The position numbers and the translations under genes are program-made. The notes under the pieces were generated by a model that searched no databases, was not told the DNA's origin, and saw nothing but the letters and a program-made list of their open reading frames with translations. DNA of 64,000 bases from Pisaster brevispinus (Eukaryota; Echinodermata; Asteroidea; Forcipulatida; Asteriidae), in the NCBI GenBank assembly GCA_023634235.1, contig JAMKCF010000002.1, forward strand, positions 13,821,091-13,885,090, written 5' to 3'. Below, piece by piece: positions 20,231 to 33,800 of this stretch (positions are counted from its first letter, which is position 1; every line of letters begins with the position of its first letter).

Positions 20231-21080
20231 ATGCCCTCATTAAATGCGGATGGATTCAACGTTTTTTGTTGAAATACTAAATCACCTTTCTTTCTTTTTT
20301 TTGTTTTTTTGTTTCCTTTTTTTGCTGTTTTTTTCAATCAGTAGAAACTGTATTTAACTGAAACATTCACAGATGACTTTTATCATACCTTTCTTGATAA
20401 TTTGGCCCGTAATTAAACATTAAATTGACAAAGCGAAAGTGTGGTCCTACCTTTAAACCATGCTTTGCTTGCCGTGCTGCATGCCAATTTTTCTGGAGCG
20501 CATGGGTTCGGTGGTTGCAATGCCAGAATGTTCAAATGCCGATCTACTACGGAAAATTCGTCATCAGAAAAAAAAACGCTCAGGAAGTTTTGTGGTAATC
20601 ACTTTGCCTGAAATTCTTCTTTGAAGACCGTTGAATGGCATAAATGTATTCATCCAATTACAGCCCCCCCCCCCCCTTCACACTTTCCCAGAATTCATGC
20701 AACTCACACATGCAAAACACTTCAGTCCCCGCCGTCTGATTTTTATAAATAGCTATGTATTTGTATATTTTGCCCATGTGACCAGTTCTGTTTTTTCAAG
20801 ATGGCTGATTTTAATACAAGTAATGCAAAATGTTGTTTAACTTTTCACATTGAGACAAATTGCCCCCCTAAAAAAATATATAGGAAATTTTGAAATTTTA
20901 GGTTTATAAAGTAACAGTTCAATTTAACTGAGTTTTGACATGACTAAGATTAACTACATAATGTTAAACCATGGAGATGCATAGTTAACCCTCTTACTGT
21001 TGGTTAGACTTCCAAGCGAGTTGACCAATCATTTCAAAGCATTCGACTGCACAGGTTTGCATGTGTGTAAATTGTACAGA

Positions 21081-21640
21081 CCCATTCACCACATGATATC
21101 ATAATGCAGGCTGGCATAGTTTATGTATCATTCAAAACCATGGTACTGAATGAATCAAACAGTGAGAGGGTTGACTGTGTACTGCGTAGATGATATCACC
21201 ACATGATATATTGCAGGCTTGCATATAGTTTAAAATCATTCAAAACCTCAGTGGATGACATTGAATGGTCAGACAGTAGGAGGGTTGACTGTGTATGCTT
21301 TAGCTATGCATTCATCAATTGATATATTGCAAGCTTGCATAGTTTATCTATCATTCGAAACCACAGTGGATAAAATTGAGTTGTCGGACAGTGAGACTAG
21401 AGAGTTGACTGTAATGTGTATTTGCTCACCAATTGATATCATATTGCAGGGTGGCATAGTTTATCTGTCATTCAAAATCGCAGTGCATGATATTTAATGA
21501 TCAGACAGTAGGAGGGTTGACTGTGTACTGTGTAGATGCAATCACCACATGGTATCATGTTGCAGGCTGGATAAGTGCACCTGTCATCCAAAACCACAGT
21601 GGATGATAATTGAATGGTCAGTCAGTAGGAGCATTAAATT
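21081..21640. repeat. Minisatellite of about 115 bp, five or so units
   Basis: Units begin near 21081, 21196, 21310, 21427 and 21543 with ACCACATGATATCATAATGC or close variants, and share GGCATAGTTTATCTATCATT and GGGTTGACTGTGTA. Units differ by point changes and small gaps, so the array is old. Confidence 0.8.
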
Positions 21641-22338
21641 ATTCTCAACTTTTACAATGTTGTAAAAATAAAAAGTGTTATTCTGATGTCGTGATTTGCA
21701 TCGCCCGGCAGCCAAATCCCAGCTATTTCGGAACCCCAATCATTCACTTCCCTTTGAATCGAGGAGCAGCGCTATGATTAACTTGCTATTTTATTCCTGG
21801 CGCTCTTTATGTCAGTGACCATAGTGTCTACAAAATCAAGGTCCTCACCAGCTCTCTACGCATATAGACTCGGGAGCCGGTGTACCATGGGGGGGGGGGT
21901 GGAGGCACGTCCGTTGCACAAACCACTAATTTGATAAGACGCTCTATTCTAGATCATGTTACACAATAGCTCCTGATGGTGGGGCGAGAGTTCTAGTGTG
22001 AAGATCTTGTGTAATGGAATGGCTCCATATTTTGATGAGGAAAGTGAAGGGAAAAGGTTGTTCAGATGGAAGACGGGTAGAATGGGGTATTTTGATCAGT
22101 TATTAAAGATGTTTGGTGGCGACAGCTGCCACTGGAGGCTTGGATCTGTTTGAAGATATCTTAGAGATCACAGCAACCGTAGCGTGACTAGGGGGGGGGG
22201 GGTGAGCAGGTGAGGGGAAGTAAAGACTTGGGGGTTGGTGGGGGTGGGGGGGATCAGTACTGCAAAGCCAAACTAACCATGCCGTACAATATAGCGAGAC
22301 TACATGTATGTAGAGTTCAGAGATGTGGGTGTCCTACA

Positions 22339-22496
22339 GGGCTGGATTTCACAAAGAGCTAAGATTGATCTTGAGTGCGAATCAATCTTAACTGCCGAGC
22401 AAAGTGTGATGTCACAATGCAAATCACTATGGTGACACTGACAGCTCATCTTAAGGCGAATCTTTATACATGTAGTTATTTGTGAAATCGAGCCCT
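22339..22496. mobile_element. Family-3 foldback element
   Basis: It runs from GGGCTGGATTTCACAAAG to TTGTGAAATCGAGCCC, with CTAAGATTGATCTTGAG inside. Confidence 0.78.
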
Positions 22497-22727
22497 GTTG
22501 CTTTAAGTGTAATATCCTGGGACATGCCAGAGAACTGACCTTGCTAGGGTGCGTGGTGCACAGGAAGGGGGGAGGTTAGAGGGCGCTGTGCCCCTTCACT
22601 CAAAATGTGGAAATCTTAGCATTATTTTGGGTGTTTTAGCAGCAACCCAGCAACTATATTATTCACAATCCTGAGGGTATCATTCTCGAAGAGGTTATTA
22701 GAGGGGGACAGTCATCATGATCATAAC

Positions 22728-23043
22728 AGGGTCCAATTTCATGGCTCTGCTTACTACGGAATTCTTCGCTTACGGTACCTGGGCCCAATTTCATAGAGCT
22801 GCTTAAGCACAAAAAGTAGCTAAGCACAACAAAATTATGCTTACCAGAATAAGGTTACCAGCCAAACCAGCATACCACCAGTACAATTTATGACTGGTAT
22901 CCTGCTCATTTCTGCTTAGCAGAAAATTGTTAAGCAATATTTTCTGCTTAAGCAGCTCTATGAAATTGGGCCCTGTAGAGCACATAATTTAATCGACAGT
23001 AAGCGCAGAGTTCCGCATTAAGCAGAGCCATGAAATTTGGCCA
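22728..23043. mobile_element. Family-2 element carrying a nested family-1 element
   Basis: Outer ends GGTCCAATTTCATGGCTC and GAGCCATGAAATTTGGCC belong to family 2. A complete family-1 element (22781-22973, GGGCCCAATTTCATAGAG to CTATGAAATTGGGCCC) sits between them. Confidence 0.78.
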
Positions 23044-23399
23044 AGGCCTGTGACTGTACATGGACTTTTAAGCTCTAATCCAGTCGCTGCACGCACGTGT
23101 GCTGGCCGTCGCATCACAAGGGGCGCCGCCATTATTGTATTGTGATATGATGACCAGCGGTGTGCAGTCTGGGTGTGCGGTCTGGGACCCCTTGAATGTG
23201 GCGTCACAAGCCTGAGCAGCGCCCTCATGGAGGTCAACAAAGACCTGCCATTGGCTGAGAGTTTTGCGCCGCCCGTACACGCCTGCATGTTTCCATTGTT
23301 TGACCTCAGTGAATGGCGGCAAATGCAAGTGATCAAATTACCATGTACAGGCACAGGCCTGCTGTGATCAGGATGGCAGCCTTGATCAATTTGGCTCCC

Positions 23400-24530
23400 T
23401 TCTAATGAGGCGCCCAGGGCTCGTGCCCCTCCCCCTTCCTGAGCTACTCCGCGGTGAGATAAAAACAAACAAATAATATATAGCTTGAGGACTTTGTTTT
23501 TTAGTTCAAGGAAAAAAAGGCGGCGTAATAAATATTGATATTTTCTTTGTACTTTTCTTCTTGAAGAGGGAGCTCAAAATTCCCTATTGGGTCCAATTCA
23601 ATGCCCTAGGCAAGGCTCACGATTTTCACCCCCCCCCCCCTCCCCCGGACTGGCTTGGCTCTGGTTGATCTAGGTACATGTACTTGCATTATTTAGTCTT
23701 GAGAAATACTCGTAAACGCTGCCGAAGAAAGGGTCTGTGAAACCTTTCAGTTTCCATGGGAATGTGCTTCTTACTAAAGTGTTTCCATGATAACAATGGT
23801 ATAATAAAAACATTTTCTGTTTTAAATATTTGTTTTGAAGGGGCTACATACGTGCTGATCTTTTATTTGTTATTTATTTATTTATTTTTGTTAAACATTT
23901 TGCAGCCGTATGAAGTAATTTTTACGTTATGATTACATGAAGATGTTTATGTGGTGTTTATGTAGAGTTGAATGTGACGGCTAACCTTTGTACATGTATG
24001 TGTGATTGATTTGTATATTTATTACATCAAATTGTGTATGTACTAAGTGAGACTATACCAATCCAAGAAATTGGTTCACTTGTTATAAGTGCCTGTTAAA
24101 AAAAAAAAAAGACCAGAACATTTTGATCCATTTAGATATTAAGACTTTAAAGTCAGACAGAAGGAGCTCCAACTCTTTACAAAACAAACAAAATGGTATT
24201 TCGGCAGTTCTTAAACAGCGCTCCGTCTACGCACGATGGGCGTATATTTTTATGACAGGAGGCACTTTTTTGAAACCACAGCTTGGGCTTGCAGGCCTGG
24301 AATTTCTACTTTTAGAGAGCAAGGCCATCTTCATTTGGCAAAGGGCACTTCCATAAGAAAAAAACCTTAAGTCTATGGGAAACTTTTGATGGGGCACCAA
24401 GGCCATGGCCTCCGTGGTCTCTCTGTAATTCCAGGCCAGGGGTTTGGGCTGCGTTTAGACTGCGTTTAGGCTCCGTCTGGCTGTTTAAAGCCCTGTACCT
24501 GAAACGCATGTTTTTACGAAAGAACTGAGG
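23400..24530. other. No gene seen
   Basis: It includes homopolymer C (about 23630-23645), TTTA runs near 23870, and a repeat with GGCCATGGCCTCCGTGG (about 24400) that also appears near 27960 and 47800. Confidence 0.4.
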
Positions 24531-24539
24531 GAGATTAAA

Positions 24540-24578
24540 CCGGAGGGCAAGCCGGAGGGCAAGCCGGAGGGCAAGCCG
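24540..24578. repeat. 12-bp tandem repeat, three units
   Basis: CCGGAGGGCAAG is present three times without change, which explains the RLALRLALRLA stretch of the overlapping frame. Confidence 0.85.
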
Positions 24579-25435
24579 TGGTTTTGAAAAGGGGCTGGTT
24601 TGAAATAATATAACACCCATTCATAGCAGGTTGTTACAAGGCGGTGTTGCGCAATCTGCAGCTAACCGTGCCAGCGAAACACCGGGGAAATTCCTTCTCT
24701 AAAACCTTAACAATCAACAATCAATAACGGCAACAATGCTTTGTTTTTTGGTTTCAAATAGTTCTGATGGTTTCGAATGTGAACAACAATATGATAAAAA
24801 GTTCACCATAAGTCTTAACTGGTTTTTTTTGTGCGATATTTTCTAAGAATACCATGTACTATATATTTGTATTCAGTATGTAGACCTATATTATGTTTAG
24901 CAGAGTCGTAATTATAAACAAATGAAAAGCAAATAGTATAAAAAAACCAAATATGAATGATTTGTCATTCAGTCGCACAATACTGATAGAGTTCTAGTGA
25001 AGCAGTTTACCAGTGCATCCAGAGGCCAATTTCAGAGATCTACGAAGCTCTACACATTTCACAAATCACAGAATTGTCTACCGGCCAAAATCTGATGTGG
25101 TGTGTATTGTGTCTGCATGGTCTATGAATGGTGCCCCGCTATTCAGTTGGCAATTTTTGAAGTTAGAAGAATAAAGAGTTGTAAATTGGGACCAGGTTGT
25201 CACACAGGCAAGTGCAGCTTTTGGACCCAGACTTCCTTGCATATGACGTCACCAGCCTAAACAGCGCCCTCACTGTGGTCAATGAAGACCCATCATGAGT
25301 GTTGTGAAAGACGCGTACACCAATCCATGGCCTTGGCAATGACGGCCAGTGCAAGGTGTTTATTCATTGGTGTATACATGTTTTGGATTTACTCGTTATT
25401 AGCTGTTTAATAACTGTACGCATTATTTTACTGAA

Positions 25436-26340
25436 GTGGCTATCATGGCGTTTTCCTACGAAAATCTAAGGAAGAATTGTCAAGGAAGAATTTCTGAACA
25501 CAGAAAGTATTTAAAATATATCCGTAGTGAAATTTTCTCTGTGTTTCCCACGTTGTCATTCATTGTAGATTTAAGTTTTATAAGATTGTGTTTTCGTTCG
25601 TTTGAAATGTCACATTAAGCGGTTATCAGCTATACACATTGGTGCCGTCTACTGGTGGATTATGTCCAACCCAGCCACCCATCCAGTCCCTACAGCACTG
25701 TCATAGACATTTTGGAAATTGGAACACTTGTTCACAAGTTAGAGATGACGCCATGAGAAGTTTACAAGTTTTTGAAAAGAACTAAAAAATGGTGTGCCTG
25801 GAAATGGATTCATGACAGCGGTCAGGCGGTGCTACTCTGGGGGGGGGGGGGGGGCTGGAAGCAAGTGGGTAACTCTCCCCCTCCACCTCCCCACTTTCTT
25901 TTCTCCCAATTTGTCCTTTATGGTCGAAATTGAATGCAACCCCAAACCAATGCACCAACATTAATGCAATCGGCATTACCCCAGCTCAGAACAACACTGG
26001 TGTAAGTCCGTTATTGTGATAAGTCCATGCTTTTTTCAGCACTGATACAAAATTATAAAGACTAATGTTTGCCCCATATAATTTAAGCTCCCCTCCCCCC
26101 CCCATGCCCACGCCCACATTAACAGGTCTGGTCAATGTGTATTCCTAAATACCCTAAAACAGGCCTACAGTCAAGCAATATAGCTTTGTTTTTGTAGTGA
26201 AGTCGCTTTGTTTTTATAGTGTCTTCGAAAAACAAAACAGAAAGAAAAATAAATGCATTCTAGTTAGTGTCTTTCTAGGAAATTCCAATCATCGGAAATT
26301 GAGTTCCCGTTATGGATTCTATTGACCACTTCACTCATTT
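25436..26340. other. No supported gene; long poly-G run
   Basis: A 60-residue frame (25436-25618) has no splice context or family I know. A G run of about 16-18 lies at 25839-25856. Poly-C is at about 26094-26103. Confidence 0.4.
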
Positions 26341-26349
26341 TTGAGTGCT

Positions 26350-26388
26350 GTTTTTTTTTTTTTTTTTTTTTTTTTTTTGGGGGGGGTT
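26350..26388. repeat. Poly-T followed by poly-G
   Basis: About 30 T are followed by 7 G. This may be the reversed tail of a retroposed sequence or simple slippage. Confidence 0.7.
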
Positions 26389-26559
26389 CTTTTGCGGATG
26401 AATTCTTGTAAAAGGAAAACATAACCAGGTGCTATGGCTTTAACTGACAAACCTTTTGTACGCACATTTGTATTCATTTATTCACTGTACACAATTGACT
26501 ACGAAAACGTTAAAGGGACACTGAGACAAATAAAAGAAAGTCATGCATCTCACACTTGC

Positions 26560-26790
26560 ACGACTTGCATCTCATAACTATAACTTAGTACTTGTCCTAA
26601 TTCTGACTTCTGTCTCATAGTTAGTGTATGAGTTAGCATAAGTCATTATTACGACTTCACATAAGTCATTATTATGACTTCACATAAATCATAATTACGA
26701 CTTGTGCCAATTAAGTCTGAGATATGTAAGTCATAATTATATGACTTATATTTTAAGTCATAATTACGAGATGTGTGACCTTTTTTTTAG
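26560..26790. repeat. Short palindromic repeats AAGTCATAATTATGACTT
   Basis: AAGTCATTATTACGACTT and close variants, each nearly palindromic, recur about six times at 20-40-base spacing. Confidence 0.6.
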
Positions 26791-28025
26791 TCATGGAAAA
26801 TAACGTGCCGCAGAGCTGACAGAACTTTTGGGCAAACATTTAATATATTAATTTATTCACTGTACTTGATTTAAAGAATAACGAAGAAAGTATATATAAA
26901 ACAGTTGTTCATCAGAGATGCATACATGTAGGAAAGACCCCCCCCCAAAAAAAATATATATATATATATATATTATATGTAATAAATTCAGAATATGAGT
27001 TAAACAAACTCTGGCATATCTCTCTTCTGGACAGACTGTTTCGTACCATAAGGCACTCATATATATAAAAAAAAAATCGTGCAACACACACCAGCCTAAT
27101 GACATTTATATTCAGGCACACATATTATTCATTTATTCACTCACCGTACACGATTTACTAAATAAACAAAGAAAATATGGTGAAAAGAAAACAATTATTC
27201 AGAGATTGTGTGCATGTAGGAAAGAGCAAGGGGAGAACAATCAAAAACACATCAACCCAACTGTTTTTTCTCTTTTGTCACGTTTACAGCAGCTGCAGAA
27301 AGTTGCAGCCAGCTGGGGGGGGGGGGGGGGGGGGAGTGAGACCGACGGCTAACAAGGGGTTTGAATCAATGGTTAACCACTGGGGGGAGGGCAAAGCGGG
27401 GACAAAGACATACTTTGGGGGTGGCTATTTAATGTATGGAACCCTCCATTTGTAAAGGAAAAACAACATCAAACAAACAAACAAACAAACTGCATCTCAT
27501 TTGGGAGCTCACTGATTAATGATTAATGAAGTTCATACAAGTACTAATCCTCCAGAGAAATTGTGCTTATTTTGATTGCAGCAATCAAAACAAGCCAAAT
27601 ATAAATGTGCATAAAGTCCCTGACAAGAGTTCTATCTGTTGTCATTGTCCTCCGATGTTATCACCAAATTTGACAGCACTTTGTACATTGGTTGTATTGT
27701 ATTTTTATGAAAAACTGGAGGATTATTATTTATCCTCAAAAAATTGTTGTCTATTACGTTAAGTTGGTCAATGGAGTGAAGAGGAAACAGTGAAAAACCA
27801 CATCACTGTTTTCAAACAATGGATTTTGGACTGGCAAGATCGTAATAACACATTTTACAGATTTCTCTCTCTCTCAAAAAAGAAAGAAAGTAGCAATTCA
27901 GGTAAAAATATTCAGGGGCAAGTTTCCAGGCCGTGAAATACACGGACGCAATAGAGACATTGGCCTCTGTTGCCCCTGGTCTTGGTGCCCCTTCAAAAGT
28001 TTCCCATATACTTTTGGTATACTTC

Positions 28026-28322
28026 GTGGTGTGTTGTGGCCGAGCGGATAAGAGCACCGGACTCAAGCTCTGGTGTTTCCGACTCAGCAGAGTGTGGGTT
28101 CAAGTCCCGGTCGTGACACTTGTGTCCTTTAGCAAGACACTTAACCATTATTGCCTCGTCCTTCGGATGGGACGTAAAGCCGTTGGCCCCGTGTGTTGTG
28201 TAACGCACGTAAAAGAACCCAGTGCACTTAATATCGAAAAGAGAAGGGTTTGCCCCGGTGTTCCTGGTTTGATTGGCTGCATATTGCGCCACAGCACCTT
28301 GTAAACCATTACATGGTGCTAT
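28026..28322 (+). repeat. tRNA-Leu-like SINE, family A, longest copy
   Basis: The head reads GTGGCCGAGCGGATAAGAGC (A box), GGACTCAAGCTCTGG (anticodon arm like tRNA-Leu CAA), a long variable arm and GGGTTCAAGTCCCGG (B box). The body has CTTGTGTCCTTTAGCAAGAC and TAAAGCCGTTGGCCCCGTG. Other copies are at 11615, 12236, 33255 and 62015. The extra body and multiple copies mean it is a SINE and not a tRNA gene. The central block may be a conserved metazoan SINE core (Nin-type), but I cannot confirm this. Confidence 0.85.
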
Positions 28323-28347
28323 GTTAAGGAGTAGGTCTCATACTTCA

Positions 28348-28495
28348 GGGCTCGATTTCACAAAGCTCTAAGATTCATCTTAAGACGAGTTGTTAATATC
28401 ACCATAGTGATTTGTATCGTGCGGCACACTTTGCTTGGAAATTCAGATTGATACACAACTTAAGATCAATGTTAGCTCTTTGTGAAATCGGCCCC
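28348..28495. mobile_element. Family-3 foldback element
   Basis: It starts GGGCTCGATTTCACAAAGC and ends TTTGTGAAATCGGCCCC. It lies next to the SINE above. Confidence 0.78.
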
Positions 28496-28619
28496 AGAAA
28501 CGTTGCCCCAAATACCTTGCAGGAAAAATACTGAATAATTAAAGCGCTTGGAGGCTGGCCTGCAGTAGGCGCTATACAAATATGTTATAATATTATTATT
28601 ATTATTATTATACTTTTAG

Positions 28620-29780
28620 GTTTTTCCAATGGAAGTGCCTTTGCAAAATGAAAAAGGCCTCGCCCTCTCAAAGATGAAATTACAGGCCCCGAGTTTCCCG
28701 ACATTACCATCTTTATACGAAATTACCATCTTGGAAATCTCTGAACATTTTGTTGTCAATCTGTTACAGAGGTTTATGCAAACCTTTGTGGGTTTTTGAG
28801 TGAATGGTGGAAGGATGTGGAGACTTCTATACAACAGAGTGATTAAGGATTTATGTTTCCGGTGTTGATACTAAAATTTCCGATAAACAAACTTGCCACA
28901 TCACGTCATATCCTATTAGTCAACAATAGGGAGCTTCATCTCAACTCCCTGGTACTTGTCGCCACACACCCCCGAACACAGACTTCACCTGTGCAAAGCC
29001 GTGTTGCATAGCAACTGTATTGTATTTATAAATCATGCATTATGCATTTTTATGAACCAGACAGGCAGGAATGCAAACACTGGGCATTATAATTGACAGT
29101 GCGACAAGTCTCGAACATGGACGTAATGGAATATTTCTCTTAAAAGGCAAACCTGTGAACTTTACATGGATAAATATTTGACTACCCAACCCCCCCCCCC
29201 TAGATTTCAGTTGTAAGTTTTGTTTAATGTTTTGTCTGTTTTGAGGGGGATGAGTTCAAGTGACAAAACAAATGCAATTGAATTCTCACAGATTCAGTTG
29301 GTGAATACATTATAGTCAAAAAAAAATTTGTAACATATTGGTTAGCTACTAATACTTGAAATTAACTGGGTATAGCATAAAATATTATTATGCAACAACA
29401 TAACACATCAGTACAAACGAACACACTCGCAAGTCAATATCATTAACATAATTTATTTGTTCAAACAAATCACAAATACACGCACTGCAGGTGTCAAAAC
29501 TTAACACTGATAAAATGTAACACCCAGAATTTTGTTTCCCTTATTCTTAGAAAAAAACCCATAATTTGATGATCATACATTATATCACATTCAATCTGAT
29601 AAGGTGGAGGTTTGGTGTGGTTTTTTGGGTTTTTTGGGGGGGGGTTTAGTGGGGTAGGGATGGGTCGCTTAGCCAGGAACCACAAGTTCAGCTGGTTTTT
29701 GCTAAGCAGTGCTGTTTTTCAGAGTTTAAGATTCCATGTGAAATAGGGCCCTCATCTCATTACAGAGCATAGGACACAAA
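28620..29780. other. No gene seen
   Basis: It contains poly-C at about 29191-29200 and an eroded family-1-like end near 29745 (GTGAAATAGGGCCC). Confidence 0.4.
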
Positions 29781-29787
29781 AACACCA

Positions 29788-30261
29788 GGGCCCATCATAG
29801 AGCGGCTTAAGCACAAAAAGTAGCTGAGCACAACCAAATTTTGCTTACCAGAATAAAGTTACCAGCCAAACTACAATGTCACATGTACCATTCACGCCTG
29901 GTATCCTGCTCATTTGTGCTAAGCAGAAAATTGCTGAGCAATATTTTCTGCTTAAGCAGCTCTATGTAACTGGACCCAGGAACCATCTTCAAATAGCTGC
30001 TTAAGCACAAACATTTTCTAAGCACAAAACTACTTTGCTTAATACTGGCACATGGTTACCAACCAAAAAACCAAGTCATTTGCATAGTGTGTGACTGGTT
30101 CCCTGCTTGTTTTTGCTAAGCAGGAAATTTCTAAGCAGTGTTTTCTGTTTAAGCAGGCCTGTAAAACTGGGCAAATGGCCCAATTTCATAGAGCTGCTAC
30201 AGCAGACATTAGTGCTTAATAGTTTTCTGCTTAGCAAAAGCAAGCAGGAAACTAGTCAACC
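29788..30261. mobile_element. Cluster of three family-1 elements
   Basis: Copies are at 29788-29976 (full), 29980-30172 (full, more diverged) and 30177-30261 (left part only, reversed). They sit head to tail just past the 3' end of NDUFB5. Confidence 0.72.
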
Positions 30262-30822
30262 GAATGGAATCCTTTCTCAAAACAGCTTATAATTATCAAG
30301 AGCTGCAGTGCATCTCACCAAAGTAAGTTTTTATGGTAATTAATTGTTGGAGTATTTACCAATCTATGCCCCAACGTCATCCAGTGGTCCATCGTGCAAA
30401 ATCTTCCAGACCCCCGGAGAAGGACCATATCGCAGGGATGAGTTTTGACAAAATATGAAATTTCCTTTATAAAATGGCTTCTTGGCCTGGTTTTCCCCCT
30501 GGTTCTAGAACCCAGAACCTCAACAGCTGTTACAACTCAGGAGGTTTACAGACTCTGCTCATCGCCAGAAATATTTAAAAAACTGCAGGTTTGGTCACAA
30601 TGTGAACTATTTCTCTCAGACTGCTCTACTCCGTTCAAGAAAATTTAAAGGCTCAAGGACATGTTGAGAAAAACCCCTAAATCAGGAAAAATCCTAAGAA
30701 ATCACATGCCCGAAAAACGGCAATAGTCATCTTGAGACCAAACATTTGTTACTCTTTGCGTTTTCTAAATCTTTTGTACAAGCTTCTCCGAACACTCTTA
30801 AAATATTCAACTTCTGAGCGAG

Positions 30823-33800
30823 TTAATCCCTCAGTTCTTCGTCTTCGTATCTGTCGACCGGCGAGGCGACGGGGTAATAATACCAGTGGCCGTCTCCTCT
30901 CTCTCTCATCAACCTGCGGACGGTCTTCTCAGCTCTCCTGTAAAGAGTTAAGACGCAGAAAGGAGACAAATTGAAATTTGCAGTTAATTTCTGGAGAAGT
31001 TATCCCTTTAGAGACCATTAATTTCTGTATAATCATCACCATAGAAACCAGACATGGCTTATCTTGTTAAGTTTTTGACACAATTCTGTCTTAATAATAA
31101 TAATATTATAATAATACTTTATTCAGGCATGTCACAATACAAACAAAAAGTACACACAAGTAAAATACAGAGTAAAAAAAATATAAAATATGAAAACCGA
31201 CCCCATCCTAATATACAGCAAGAATTGAGGTACAAATATAAAAAATATTAAAACCGCCCATCCCGATTTACAGCATGGATTGAAATATACAGCGACGATT
31301 AAAAAATAAACATGGCAAAGACAGAACACACAAAAGGCCAAACAAACCAAGGATCAACAGACAAAACAAAAGATGGGCTGCCTAGGAGGAAAACAAAAGT
31401 GAAATAAAACACTATCACCACAGGGGTATGTTACTCCGACCCCCAAAACAGCGACAACGACAACCACAACAAAAACACACACAGACACACAAACAAAGAA
31501 CAGCGAACAGACGAGCACCAGTATCTGAAAAATAGTATGAAACAGACATTCGGTTCTGTCTCAGAAACATAGATACCATGTTAACATGAGAAAAACATTG
31601 GAAAATGTACATTCAGGACTTGACCTTTGCTTTGACCTTGAGTGGAAGTGGGTCAGATCTTGTAGCCATTTGCGGCCGCTATGGGCATTTTGTATAAGCC
31701 GTTTCTGGCCACTTCTCTAACTTTTACACACATATTTAAAGAATTCTTTGTGTATAATAAAGGCATTCCGAGCCTCAAATTTTCACAAGTGGTGTAACAC
31801 GCATAGCGCCCTCACCTGGCCTCAATCTTCTCTTTCTCAATGTCGAGGTAGTGAGCCATCTTCTCGTACTCCTGCTGAGGTGTAGTGACGAAATACTTTG
31901 TGAGGAAACGGGTGATCGGATGCTGTAGAGGAATGCAGTATTATGAAAAAGCATTCAAAACAAGAGACAAGTAATCAAAAAATAACGATAACATTTAAGG
32001 GTTGAAAAGTGATTCTTAAAAAGGCTGTTTGTGTTAGTGATGCTATTTATTGCATTAGGGATAAAGATTATAATACATTTTTAGTTTTTGTCGAAGACCG
32101 ATGCAAACATAAGACAAAGCACTGCATTCTGAAAAATTCATAAAAGGTGTTGACGTACCTGGTGATACTCAAACTCTTTTGGGGTGTAGCCTTCCGGAAT
32201 CTCTGCCAGCTGAGCCGGACCTACCATCAATAAATTCATAAAATTAATAGTCCTGTTAAAAAAATACCCCAAAACACAACAGGAATATATTTATTTTTTT
32301 CATATTCTAGCTTCCCTCACATGACAATGTGTTTGTACCGCGGCCCAATTTCATAAAGCTGCTTAAGCAGCAAATATTGCTTAACAATTTTCTGCTGAGC
32401 AAAACATGAGCAGGATACCAGTCACATATGGTACTTGTGACATGATATTTTGGCTGGTAACCTAATTCTGCTCAGCAGAATTTGGGCCCCCCCATTATAT
32501 CTTACCGACGAAGACGTTGATACATGTGATACCGATGACACACGGAACCCCCGTCAGCAAGAAGTAGTATCTCTGTGGAAAGAAACAGGAATTATTAAAA
32601 AAAACAAATCAATCAACGATTAAATCCACGTCAAGAGAAAATGACAATTGCACACATAATATCTTCCGTATATCAAAGAAGAGATTGGACGATTGTGAAA
32701 AAACGTCTTGCGAGTCTATGTTTCCCTTTATTCTGGACCCGAAACCTCCCAGATGTAACAATTCAGGAGGCTTACAGAAATGCAAAACTACAGGTTGTCG
32801 GCTCAGTTCTAGAAGTTCATTTATAGCATTTTCGTATTTGTAATTATCAAAAAGGTCACTAAATGAAAAATGCTTATAAATGTTTAAAAAATGAATCAAA
32901 ATCAACAAATAAATGTTTGGAAAACGAATGTTTCTTTTTGCAAAACAAATACTTTGAAGACCACTCTTGATCAGTAAACTCTATTTACCAGGAGCTCCAA
33001 AATATACATAAGCAACCTTATGAGACCCGTACGAGTTGCACTAGTGACCTTATAGAGCAGACGAGGTTTGGAGTCGGACTCAATGTGGAGTAATCCTTTC
33101 TCCCTTTGGTGACTGCTTGAAATCTTTTTAAAAAGTCTTAATGCATGTACGGCTCAGGGAGGTTTTGAGAAATGCCTAAAATCAGGAAAAAATCCTGAAC
33201 AATCACATGTCTGGTATATTTTGGTCTTGATTTATTTTATACAAGTTTCATATATTGGGTTGTCATTGCCGCGCAGTTTAGAGCATCAAATTCAATCGGG
33301 GTGTGGGTTCGAATCCCGGTCATGACACTTGTGTCCTTGAGCAAGATGCTTTACTATAATTGCTTCTCTTCACCCAGGGGTATAAATGGGTACCTGCGAG
33401 GGTAGAGGTTGATATTGTGTTTGAAAAAGCCATTAGAGCACCACGGCAGCCCGAGGCTGTTTACTCCCAGGGAGTGCTATTGGCCCAATGACCAGGGCAT
33501 TAATGTAAAGTGCATTGATAGGTCATTGTAAAATTAACTTTATAAGAACTATCTGGAAAATTTCTGGTGTGTTTTCAAGGAAAAATCTTGTACATGTAAC
33601 CTTTATTTGTTGCTTGCGGATTTAGATCACAACATCATCAAATGCTTCCCTTGGACATTCAAACATGAGGAGCCCACCTTACGCCAGTTCATCACCCAGG
33701 GAAAAACACTAGTTCATTGCAGATAACTTTCAAGGCGAGTTCTTACGTTAAACGTATATGTTTTCAGGTATCTAACTAAAACCTTTTTTGCTATCATGGC

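Noticed and set aside
22989..23468. 159-residue frame on the - strand
   Set aside because: It overlaps a family-2 element end and another frame in a second register; no domain or splice evidence.
28026..28105. Possible tRNA-Leu gene
   Set aside because: A and B boxes are present, but the sequence continues into a shared SINE body and has mismatched stems; other copies occur in the window.
33300..33330. Possible tRNA from GGTTCGAATCCC
   Set aside because: It is part of a diverged SINE; no intact acceptor stem or A box.
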